Shown in pieces: positions 1 to 4,873 of a DNA stretch of 7,470 bases. The DNA lies in the NCBI GenBank assembly GCA_022565195.1, contig JADFJZ010000059.1:1-7470 (forward strand), in the 5' to 3' direction. A program made the position numbers and the translations under genes. Positions within the stretch are counted from its first letter, which is position 1. Each line of letters starts with the position of its first letter. The DNA comes from Planctomycetota bacterium. Its GTDB lineage: Bacteria > Planctomycetota > Phycisphaerae > UBA1845 > CAIVHJ01. The notes under the pieces are model-generated. The model worked only from the letters and a program-made list of their open reading frames with translations. It had not been told where the DNA came from and made no database searches.

Positions 1-316
1 CCAGCGCCCCAAAGTCGTGTACGCAGCCGACCAGGATGGCCCCGAACACCACCCACAGCATGGCCGGCACCCAGCCCCAAATCACCGCCACCGCCGGACC
101 CAGCATCGGCGCCAAACCCGTGATCGAAGCATAATGGTGACCGAAAAGAACGACCCGCTTGGTGGGCACATAGTCGATGCCATCGGTCATCGTGTGGGCC
201 GGCGTCTTGCGGTTGTCATCCAGTCGAAAGATCCGACGACTCAGAAACCGCGAGTACACGCCGAAACCCAACGCATACAGCAAGAAGCACCCGGCAGCAG
301 CGAGCAAAGGACTCAT
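1..316 (-). CDS. cstA: CstA family carbon starvation / peptide permease, N-terminal part
   Basis: The first 105 codons are present; the rest lies beyond the left edge. CstA proteins are multi-pass inner-membrane permeases linked to peptide (and in some species pyruvate) uptake during carbon starvation. The translation begins [20 protein letters not shown], a first membrane helix. It continues with the family hallmark [19 protein letters not shown] (about residues 49-67), then [18 protein letters not shown] and [11 protein letters not shown], matching the FGHHF.(A/S)I.G...GP and G(A/C)VHDF blocks of CstA. The protein lacks the extra N-terminal helix of E. coli CstA, so it is the short form. 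The ATG at 314-316 is chosen because the first helix starts there. No Shine-Dalgarno stands at a normal distance, but a strong promoter ends almost at the ATG, so the mRNA may be leaderless. ygfZ lies upstream on the same strand with a 140-bp gap and is probably transcribed separately. The family is certain; the substrate is not known. Confidence 0.88.
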   Translation of the reverse strand, partial: MSPLLAAAGCFLLYALGFGVYSRFLSRRIFRLDDNRKTPAHTMTDGIDYVPTKRVVLFGHHYASITGLAPMLGPAVAVIWGWVPAMLWVVFGAILVGCVHDFGAL

Positions 317-324
317 AGTCGCGG

Positions 325-353
325 ATTGTACGTGCTCCGCGCAGTCGTGTCAG
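325..353 (-). promoter_or_regulatory. Predicted sigma-70-type promoter of cstA
   Basis: On the minus strand, CTGACA (plus 348-353, 5 of 6 to TTGACA) is separated by exactly 17 bp from TACAAT (plus 325-330, 5 of 6 to TATAAT). The predicted start of transcription falls near 316-319, at or within three bases of the cstA ATG, so little or no 5' leader would exist. This agrees with the absence of a usable ribosome binding site. The hexamers and spacing are seen directly; promoter activity is inferred. Confidence 0.5.
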
Positions 354-371
354 CATTCCAAATCAGCGACG

Positions 372-400
372 GAATTGCGGAATGCGGATTGCGGATTGCA
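372..400. repeat. Short imperfect tandem repeat, 7-bp unit GATTGCG
   Basis: Four units follow each other: GAATTGCG, GAATGCG, GATTGCG, GATTGCA. They lie in the gap between cstA and ygfZ, about 19 bp upstream of the predicted cstA -35 hexamer. They could be a microsatellite-like intergenic repeat or a phased protein-binding site; nothing here decides between these. Confidence 0.6.
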
Positions 401-419
401 AAGCGAGAGCGTGTTCTCC

Positions 420-434
420 AAAACCGTTTAGCGG
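420..434 (-). terminator. Weak hairpin plus T-run after ygfZ, possible terminator
   Basis: On the minus strand the sequence CCG-CTAAA-CGG (plus 424-434) is followed directly by TTTT (plus 420-423), about 22 bp after the ygfZ stop. The stem is only 3 bp, or 4 with a G-T pair, so this is a poor intrinsic terminator. It is recorded because it is the only candidate between ygfZ and the cstA promoter. It also contains one of the CGTTTAGC motifs that recur upstream of ygfZ. Confidence 0.2.
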
Positions 435-456
435 CGACCCGTAGGGGAGCGCGGCG

Positions 457-1593
457 CTAATCGAACGGGATCTTGCATGTTCGACAGGTCGTTTCTCTGT
501 CGCCGCCGACCGCGAGGAGTTGAGTGTCCGATTCGGCGAAGTCGGATTTGACGTATCCCAATCCTATGGGGCGATCGAGTTTGAATGACTGCGCGGCGGA
601 GGTAACCCGACCGACGGATTTGCCGTCATGGGTCAGCGATGCACCGGCGCAAACTTCCTCGCCGTCGAACGCCAAGCCGACCAGCAGGTTGGCGGGCGCC
701 CCGCGGGCGCGCATGCGCTCGACGATCTCCTGGCCCAGGTAGCAGCCTTTCGTGAAACTCACCGCCCGCTCGATCTGCCGCGTCTCGGCAGGCAGCACAT
801 CCGCGTCGATGTCCTCCAGCGGCCACGGCAAACCCGCTTCCACACGCAAAATTTGCAGTGCGTCCAACCCGACCGGTCTCAGTCCAATCGATTCACCGAT
901 GTTGAGCAAGTGCTGCCAAACCTCAAGCACATTCGACGCGGGCACAATCAGTTCCAGCGCAGCCGGTCCGGCAAAGTCGTGCCGGACGACTCGACACGCG
1001 ACATCGCCGATCCGAACTTCTGCATGATGCAGCGGCTCGCCAGAAGTCAAGGAGCCGCAGGTCCCGGCGCGCCGGGAGAATCCCGACAGGTCGGGAGCCT
1101 GCGCGATTCCCCCGTCGCTCGGAAGCGACCCGGCACGCTCGCACACTTCACTCGCCCTTGGCCCCACCAGCGCCAGTCTCGCGAAATCACCGCTGCGATC
1201 GGTCAGTTGCGCGTCTTCCATAACGATGTACTTGCCAAGATGCTCGATGGCCGGGCCGATCCAACGACGATCGATGTCCAGAAGCAGAGCGTCGGGCAGC
1301 GCCAGCACATTGCCGTCGAACAGCACGCGACCCTTGATGTTCAAAGAAAACGCATACAGGCCGTGGCCGGGTTTGATGCTCTTGATATCGTTCGTGGTGA
1401 GATTGTGCAGCCAAGCGGCGCGATCGCCGCCGGTGATTTCGATCAGGCTGCGGTAGCTGCGGTCGTGCAGGCCGACGCCTTCCGCCGCCGCATCGTATTC
1501 CGCGCGGACGTCACCGAAATGCGCCGGCACACGCGCGGAGCCGACGTCGATCAAATCCGTACCTTGTTCTTGATGATACGCTGCAAGTGACAA
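457..1593 (-). CDS. ygfZ: YgfZ/GcvT-type folate-binding protein
   Basis: A 378-residue protein of the YgfZ (COG0354) branch of the aminomethyltransferase fold. E. coli YgfZ is a cytoplasmic tetrahydrofolate-binding protein that helps keep Fe-S enzymes such as MiaB active. The diagnostic YgfZ motif is seen as KGCYLGQEIVERMRARG (about residues 282-298), with the conserved Cys at about 284. The N-terminal half shows the GcvT-like pattern GLHDRS...ITGGDRAAWLHNLTTND and KGRVLFDG. The frame is open to an ATG at 1686, but homology begins around AAYHQEQGTDLIDVG. The TTG at 1591-1593 is preceded by GGAGAG six bases upstream, so I take it as the start; ATGs at 1659 or 1686 are alternatives. The protein is somewhat longer than E. 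coli YgfZ (about 326). Part of the excess lies where a REP-like hairpin element (1057-1102) is translated as AQAPDLSGFSRRAGTC. The C-terminus ends CRTCKIPFD, with a CxxC pair. The family is secure; the exact target enzymes are unknown. Confidence 0.87.
   Translation of the reverse strand: MSLAAYHQEQGTDLIDVGSARVPAHFGDVRAEYDAAAEGVGLHDRSYRSLIEITGGDRAAWLHNLTTNDIKSIKPGHGLYAFSLNIKGRVLFDGNVLALPDALLLDIDRRWIGPAIEHLGKYIVMEDAQLTDRSGDFARLALVGPRASEVCERAGSLPSDGGIAQAPDLSGFSRRAGTCGSLTSGEPLHHAEVRIGDVACRVVRHDFAGPAALELIVPASNVLEVWQHLLNIGESIGLRPVGLDALQILRVEAGLPWPLEDIDADVLPAETRQIERAVSFTKGCYLGQEIVERMRARGAPANLLVGLAFDGEEVCAGASLTHDGKSVGRVTSAAQSFKLDRPIGLGYVKSDFAESDTQLLAVGGDRETTCRTCKIPFD
1057..1102. repeat. REP-like double-hairpin element inside ygfZ
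   Basis: Two palindromes sit side by side. TCCCGGCGCGCCGGGA (1062-1077) is a perfect 16-bp palindrome. After the bases GAA, TCCCGAC-AG-GTCGGGA (1081-1096) has 7-bp perfect arms. GCAGG (1057-1061) and CCTGC (1098-1102) enclose both, so the whole can fold as a three-way junction. The two hairpins share the arm TCCCG, which suggests one mobile palindromic module rather than chance. It is translated in frame in ygfZ in a segment without recognisable family motifs, probably a surface loop. Structures like this are typical of dispersed REP/BIME-type elements; that it is dispersed in this genome is inference. Confidence 0.6.
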
Positions 1594-1599
1594 TTTATG

Positions 1600-1605
1600 C
1601 TCTCC
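1600..1605 (-). promoter_or_regulatory. Ribosome binding site that decides the TTG start of ygfZ
   Basis: On the minus strand GGAGAG lies six bases before the TTG at 1591-1593. No comparable site precedes the in-frame ATG codons at 1659 or 1686, which also lie upstream of recognisable homology. This supports a 378-residue product. Confidence 0.55.
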
Positions 1606-1667
1606 AGATTGTTGATTTCTGTATCGCGACGATAACTCGATGGGAGATCGTCGTCTCATTGAAACGA

Positions 1668-1723
1668 CTGCTAAACGGCAAGCCACTTTCAGGGCGCTTC
1701 GAACTGACTTCGTCGTTTAGCAG
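1668..1723. repeat. Inverted repeat CTGCTAAACG / CGTTTAGCAG in the ygfZ-lpxA divergent region
   Basis: The arms at 1668-1677 and 1714-1723 are perfect 10-bp inverted copies separated by 36 bp. They lie upstream of ygfZ and upstream of the lpxA promoter. A second, smaller inverted repeat, CGACGAT/ATCGTCG (1627-1633 and 1647-1653), lies closer to ygfZ. They could be a two-site operator, a cruciform or a remnant repeat. No T-run follows, so this is not a standard terminator. Confidence 0.45.
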
Positions 1724-1791
1724 AATTCTCGTCCTGCAACTGCTCCATCAAGCAGCGAATCCGGACCCACCCTACCCAACAACAAGTGGTC

Positions 1792-1820
1792 TGGACCCGC
1801 CGCGAGCGTGCGCATAAGAT
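1792..1820 (+). promoter_or_regulatory. lpxA: Possible lpxA promoter
   Basis: TGGACC (1792-1797, 4 of 6 to TTGACA) and TAAGAT (1815-1820, 4 of 6 to TATAAT) are 17 bp apart. They would start transcription about 23 bases before the lpxA ATG. The spacing is ideal but the hexamers are only moderate, so this is a candidate. Confidence 0.35.
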
Positions 1821-1849
1821 ACCCGCTTCTTTCGGGAGCGTCACGAGTC

Positions 1850-2632
1850 ATGATTCACGAAACCGCCATCATCGATCCGCAGGCTGAGATCGCACCGGAT
1901 GTCTCGATCGGACCCTACGCGATCATCGACGGGCCTGTGAAGATCGGCGCGGGCTCGAAAATCCATGCCCACGCGCACATTTCCGGCCATACGACCCTCG
2001 GTCGCAATTGCGAGATCCATCCTCATGCCGTGGTCGGAAACACCCCGCAGGATCACTCCTACGAAGGCGGCGAGAGCTATCTCGTCATCGGCGACGATAC
2101 CCAAATTCGCGAATTTGTCAGCATCCATCGCGGCGCCGCCCCGGGCACGAGCACGTCAATCGGCAGCGGCTGCATGATCATGGCCAAGGCCCACGTGGCG
2201 CACAACTGCGTCCTCGGCGACGGCGTGGTCTTGACCAACGGCGTGGAATGCGCCGGCCACGCGCAGATCGGCAACCACGCGCTCATCGCAGCACACGCGA
2301 TGATTCATCAGTTTGCGCGCGTCGGGCGGCGGTCGATGTGCGTCGGCACAGCCCTCATTATGCGTGACGTGCCGCCGTTCTGCGTCACCGACTACAAGGG
2401 CGGCCTGGTGAAGGTGAACGTCGTCGGGCTGCAGCGTGAGGGGTTTTCCAAGGAAACCACCCGCGAGATCAAAAACGCGTTCAAAGTTCTTTATCGCTCG
2501 GACGAGCCTTTCAGCATCGCCGTCGAACAGCTCAAAGCCATGGATAACTGCCCCGAAGTCGAAGAAATCCTGGAGTTCATCGCCAATCCCTCAAAATGCG
2601 GCATCGCCGGGCGAAGTCGCTCCAAGCAGTAG
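1850..2632 (+). CDS. lpxA: LpxA, acyl-ACP--UDP-N-acetylglucosamine O-acyltransferase
   Basis: A 260-residue cytoplasmic enzyme; E. coli LpxA has 262. It transfers a 3-hydroxyacyl chain from acyl carrier protein to the 3-OH of UDP-GlcNAc, the first step of lipid A synthesis. The N-terminal two thirds show the hexapeptide repeats of a left-handed beta helix (IIDPQAEIAPDVSIGPYAII onward). Family landmarks are GNTPQDHSYEGG (about 63-74), IREFVSIHRG (86-95), and MAKAHVAHNC, where His118 matches the catalytic His125 of E. coli. Further landmarks are AGHAQIG (His137), IHQF, RDVPPFCV, and the helical C-terminal tail GLQREGFSKETTREIKNAFKVLYRS. The ATG at 1850 is chosen because MIHETAIIDP matches the usual LpxA N-terminus; GGGAG lies upstream at a slightly long spacing. 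The other lipid A genes (lpxC, fabZ, lpxD, lpxB) that often accompany lpxA are not next to it here. No key residue appears missing, so function is expected to be standard. Confidence 0.95.
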   Translation: MIHETAIIDPQAEIAPDVSIGPYAIIDGPVKIGAGSKIHAHAHISGHTTLGRNCEIHPHAVVGNTPQDHSYEGGESYLVIGDDTQIREFVSIHRGAAPGTSTSIGSGCMIMAKAHVAHNCVLGDGVVLTNGVECAGHAQIGNHALIAAHAMIHQFARVGRRSMCVGTALIMRDVPPFCVTDYKGGLVKVNVVGLQREGFSKETTREIKNAFKVLYRSDEPFSIAVEQLKAMDNCPEVEEILEFIANPSKCGIAGRSRSKQ

Positions 2633-2708
2633 ACGCGCTACCGCACTGGGTATGAATGGGGCGTGCTGGGGTGCCGAACCATCACCGATATGGACTCCCG
2701 GTTTCTAA

Positions 2709-2745
2709 TTGACTGGTCTATAATGTCTTATACTCGAATGGGAGT
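2709..2745 (+). promoter_or_regulatory. AT-richer promoter/operator region upstream of rrf2
   Basis: In a GC-rich window this block carries TTGACT (2709-2714), a perfect TATAAT (2719-2724) and TATACT (2729-2734), followed by the short inverted repeat ACTC-N6-GAGT (2732-2735 and 2742-2745). TTGACT to TATACT is 14 bp and TTGACT to TATAAT only 4 bp, so neither pair has standard spacing and the exact promoter is unsure. Rrf2-type regulators often bind their own promoters, so an autoregulatory site here is plausible but not shown. Confidence 0.4.
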
Positions 2746-2769
2746 TCTTTCTGATCTTGATCGTGCAAG

Positions 2770-2831
2770 AGGAGGCCGATTGCCGTACACTCAAATACGA
2801 CAATCGACCTCCGCGACCGCTACGTCGGAGG
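2770..2831 (+). promoter_or_regulatory. rrf2 leader with isolated Shine-Dalgarno and competing stems
   Basis: AGGAGG (2770-2775) stands alone about 75 bases before rrf2. Four bases later a TTG opens a 22-codon frame (2780-2848) whose stop TGA overlaps the rrf2 ATG as TGATG. CCTCCG (2808-2813) can pair perfectly with CGGAGG (2826-2831) or, alternatively, with GGAGG (2771-2775). The arrangement resembles a leader peptide with alternative hairpins, but it could be chance; no known riboswitch class is recognised. Confidence 0.25.
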
Positions 2832-2847
2832 CTCGTCGAGGGCACTG

Positions 2848-3342
2848 ATGCTTTCGCTCACAAAGAAGACCGAGTACGGCTTGATGGCGCTGATCCATCT
2901 CAGCAGCGATGGGTCCAGCTTTCGCAGCGCCCGGGAGATCTCTGATCTCTGCCACATACCATTGCCTCTGTTGATGAACATTCTCAAGTTGCTTGCCCAG
3001 CACCGGATCGTTTCCAGTACGCGCGGGGTGCGAGGCGGCTACAAACTGGCCGTCCCCGCTGACCAGCTCTCTCTCGCACGCGTGCTTCGAGTGCTGGAAG
3101 GCCCGCTCAAACTTATGCAGTGCGTCGGCCCCCACGGCGAAGATGTCCCGGTCGAGAATCGTTGTGAGATGACCGGCTGCTGTTCGATTCGATCCCCGCT
3201 GCTCAAGATCAACAACCGGCTGGAGCGCTTCCTCGAGGAAATCACGCTGGCGAGCCTGGCCGACTCGGCCGCCAATGGCGTGAAGGTCACGGTCTCGCTG
3301 AGCGTCAACAGTGTGTCGCCATCGGCCGCCGGCGCCTCTTGA
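2848..3342 (+). CDS. Rrf2-family transcriptional regulator, probably Fe-S sensing
   Basis: A 164-residue cytoplasmic DNA-binding protein. It opens with LSLTKKTEYGLMALIHL, the standard Rrf2 start. A winged helix-turn-helix follows: SAREISDLCHIPLPLLMNIL, then LLAQHRIVSSTRGVRGGYKLA, whose wing motif (S.RG..GGY.L) is characteristic. EGPLKLMQCVG is close to the E(G)P..L..C block of SUF/Isc-type members. Cysteines at 92, 106, 111 and 112 sit where the Fe-S ligands of IscR (92, 98, 104) fall, with a wider gap. This suggests a [2Fe-2S] or nitric-oxide/redox sensor, not proven. GAGGG five bases before the ATG supports the start. No suf or isc genes lie in view; the next gene on the same strand, after 152 bp, is an ECF sigma factor. 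The tail after about residue 142 is low-complexity Ser/Ala/Val. IscR, NsrR, CymR and SUF regulators are all possible relatives. Confidence 0.88.
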   Translation: MLSLTKKTEYGLMALIHLSSDGSSFRSAREISDLCHIPLPLLMNILKLLAQHRIVSSTRGVRGGYKLAVPADQLSLARVLRVLEGPLKLMQCVGPHGEDVPVENRCEMTGCCSIRSPLLKINNRLERFLEEITLASLADSAANGVKVTVSLSVNSVSPSAAGAS

Positions 3343-3397
3343 GGCCGTTCGACCACCCCGCCCAGCCAATCTACTCGTGCCCTAGTCAGGACAGGCC

Positions 3398-3416
3398 AAT
3401 CTCCGCCCGGAGGATT
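3398..3416 (+). terminator. Weak hairpin between rrf2 and the sigma factor gene
   Basis: AATCTCC (3398-3404) can pair with GGAGGATT (3409-3416) with one bulged G around a 4-base loop. The sequence that follows (TCCTAATC) is not a clean T-run. It may slow transcription after rrf2 but is a poor intrinsic terminator, so readthrough into the sigma operon is possible. The rest of this 152-bp gap shows no clear consensus promoter. Confidence 0.2.
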
Positions 3417-3494
3417 TCCTAATCTGGCCGATTTTGTGGGATGAAATTGTCGCAAAAGGCCGTTTATTACTATGGAGGAGGACAGTCTTTCAAT

Positions 3495-4067
3495 ATGAAC
3501 CAAGCCGCCGCAACATTCGTCGGGTACGTCAGGCCGCAGTGGGCCAGGCTGCATTCTATTGCGCGCCAATATGTTGCGAATGACAATGAGGCGCCCGACC
3601 TCGTTCAGGAAACACTGCTGCGCGCCTGGCGGCACTTTTCTTCAGCCGAGCAGACGGCCTTTCCCGCAGCATGGTTGTTCGTGATCATGCGCAACGTCGC
3701 CCTCGACTGGCAGGCATCCGCCCGTCGAAGACTGAAGCTCACCCTTCTGCCGGTTTCGCAACTCACGGAGGTGGCCGGCTTTGAGGAGGACGACGCATTC
3801 GCTTCGCTGCCCGCACTCAGCGAGGAGGCCTTTCGTGAATTCCTCGACGAGCGGATCGCCGCTGCCGTTGACGCGCTCGAAGCTCCATATCGTGAGGTTC
3901 TAATCCTGTCGGTCGCCGGCGAGCTGCGCTATCGGGAAATCGCCGAAGTCCTCGATTGCCCGATCGGCACAGTCATGTCGCGGATGGCTCGGGCGCGGCG
4001 GGCTCTGCGGGAGCGGCTCGCGGATCACGTGAAGGCGTCACGGACGAGTAAGGAGACTCGGTCATGA
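3495..4067 (+). CDS. ECF-type RNA polymerase sigma factor
   Basis: A 190-residue alternative sigma factor of the sigma-70 ECF group, which directs RNA polymerase to a small stress regulon. Region 2 is seen in RLHSIARQYVANDNEAPDLVQETLLRAWRHF and the helix AWLFVIMRNVALDWQASARRR (about residues 18-79). A variable acidic linker (GFEEDD) follows. Region 4 is AVDALEAPYREVLILSVAG, with the helix-turn-helix YREIAEVLDCPIGTVMSRMARARRAL (about 124-171). Region 3 is absent, as expected for an ECF. The ATG at 3495 is chosen because sigma homology begins shortly after it and GGAGGAGGA lies upstream (3474-3482), at a longish 12-base spacing. An in-frame ATG at 3441 would add 18 residues but has no ribosome site at a normal distance. 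The gene overlaps the anti-sigma gene by ATGA, a classic coupling that keeps the two proteins in balance. The target regulon probably includes this operon; no promoter motif could be assigned. Confidence 0.93.
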   Translation: MNQAAATFVGYVRPQWARLHSIARQYVANDNEAPDLVQETLLRAWRHFSSAEQTAFPAAWLFVIMRNVALDWQASARRRLKLTLLPVSQLTEVAGFEEDDAFASLPALSEEAFREFLDERIAAAVDALEAPYREVLILSVAGELRYREIAEVLDCPIGTVMSRMARARRALRERLADHVKASRTSKETRS

Positions 4068-4873
4068 ACTGCACGGAGATTCGCGAGTATCTGTTCGCTT
4101 TCCTGGACAACGAGCTGGACGCTCCTCTCAGCATCGAACTGCAACATCATTTGGACCACTGTCCCGCCTGCGCTCAGCAGGCCGAAATCGAGCGCGAGGT
4201 CCGCCGGCAGTTGGGCGAGGTATTTGCAAATGCTCAGGCCGTTCCGGCCTTTGACGCAACTGTTTTGGCGGCCACTTTGGCCGATGGTCGGGCCGTGCCG
4301 GGCACGGCCCGGTTTGCCGGGCGGCACTGGCGCGCGGCGAAGTTTGTCGGTATCGCCGCAGCCGTTGCTGTCATTGTCATCCTCTGGACCGTGACGCGTG
4401 ACGTCGGCCCCCCGAAGCCACAGGCAGGCAGTCTCGCCGACCTCATGGTGCAGGATTACAGGCACTTCGTGGAAGAGGGCAAGACGGTGCAGTTCGCCTC
4501 AGCCGACGCTGCCGAGGTCTCGACGTGGCTTCGCGGGCAGACGGGTTTGGACGTATCCATCGCTGCTATGACCGGCCAGCGCTGCAAACTGATCGGGGCG
4601 CGCAAGTGCACGCTCGCCGGTCGGTCGGCGGCGTTTGCCCTGTACGACATGGAAGGCACGGCTGTTTCTCTCGTCGCAACAGACGCAGCAATCACTGACA
4701 TGGGAACAATGAAGCGCGCAGACAGTCATGGTGATGAAGTCTGGGTCGATCATTGCAAAGGCCACACTGTCGTGGCCAAGCGGCAGGGCACGTTGGTTTA
4801 CGCCGCAGTCTCGACACTCCCGCAGAATGACTTGATCCATTTTATCGAAAGTGTAGTGCATGAAAGCGATTGA
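4064..4873 (+). CDS. Membrane-anchored zinc-finger anti-sigma factor
   Basis: A 269-residue predicted single-pass inner-membrane regulator that should bind and silence the ECF sigma factor encoded just upstream. The N-terminal anti-sigma zinc-finger domain (zf-HC2/ZAS) shows Cys3 and H29-x3-C33-x2-C36 in HHLDHCPAC. A linker follows, containing a 23-bp DNA palindrome (4289-4311). One membrane helix comes next, about residues 93-110 (FVGIAAAVAVIVILWTV). The C-terminal ~155 residues would lie outside the cytoplasmic membrane and resemble the sensor part of RsiW-like anti-sigma factors (COG5662 type). This part holds Cys174, Cys182, Cys231 and His222, His230, His234, a possible metal or redox site. 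The start is supported by AAGGAG eight bases upstream. The 4-nt overlap with the sigma gene and 14-nt overlap with the pump gene indicate one translationally coupled operon. The anti-sigma role is well supported; the signal sensed is unknown. Confidence 0.9.
   Translation: MNCTEIREYLFAFLDNELDAPLSIELQHHLDHCPACAQQAEIEREVRRQLGEVFANAQAVPAFDATVLAATLADGRAVPGTARFAGRHWRAAKFVGIAAAVAVIVILWTVTRDVGPPKPQAGSLADLMVQDYRHFVEEGKTVQFASADAAEVSTWLRGQTGLDVSIAAMTGQRCKLIGARKCTLAGRSAAFALYDMEGTAVSLVATDAAITDMGTMKRADSHGDEVWVDHCKGHTVVAKRQGTLVYAAVSTLPQNDLIHFIESVVHESD
4289..4311. repeat. 23-bp near-perfect palindrome inside the anti-sigma gene
   Basis: The arm CGGGCCGTGCC (4289-4299) and its exact reverse complement GGCACGGCCCG (4301-4311) flank a single G at 4300. 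The 11-bp arms can form a strong hairpin or cruciform. It is translated as RAVPGTAR in the linker between the zinc finger and the membrane helix, where an insertion would be tolerated. This placement fits an intragenic REP-like element, although chance enrichment in GC-rich DNA cannot be excluded. Confidence 0.6.

Noticed and set aside
17..460. 147-codon plus-strand frame across the cstA start region
   Set aside because: It is antisense to the conserved CstA N-terminus, and its His/Arg-rich product matches nothing.
628..1590. 320-codon open frame on the plus strand opposite ygfZ
   Set aside because: Its product is Arg/Gln-rich without family resemblance, while the minus strand encodes an unmistakable YgfZ motif.
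1627..1723. Inverted repeats upstream of ygfZ as a transposon end or riboswitch
   Set aside because: There is no transposase, no target duplication and no conserved riboswitch core; they are kept only as inverted repeats.
2663..2848. 61-codon frame starting GTG upstream of rrf2
   Set aside because: The likely rrf2 promoter lies inside it, it has no ribosome site at its start, and its codon use is unlike the neighbours. Only the last 22 codons after AGAGGAGG merit attention.
3366..3425. CCAATCT at 3366 and 3396 and CTAATCT at 3419, a possible operator series
   Set aside because: The motif is only 7 bp, the spacings (30 and 23 bp) are irregular, and no partner copies were found near other genes in the window.
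3447..3473. TTGTCG and TACTAT as a promoter for the sigma operon
   Set aside because: The 15-bp spacing and 4-of-6 matches are too weak, and no ECF-type GGAAC/TCTA pair was seen nearby.
2791..3635. Minus-strand frames of 192 and 198 codons over rrf2 and the gap after it
   Set aside because: They show no recognisable motifs and cross the coding strand of a well-supported Rrf2 regulator and the start of the sigma gene.
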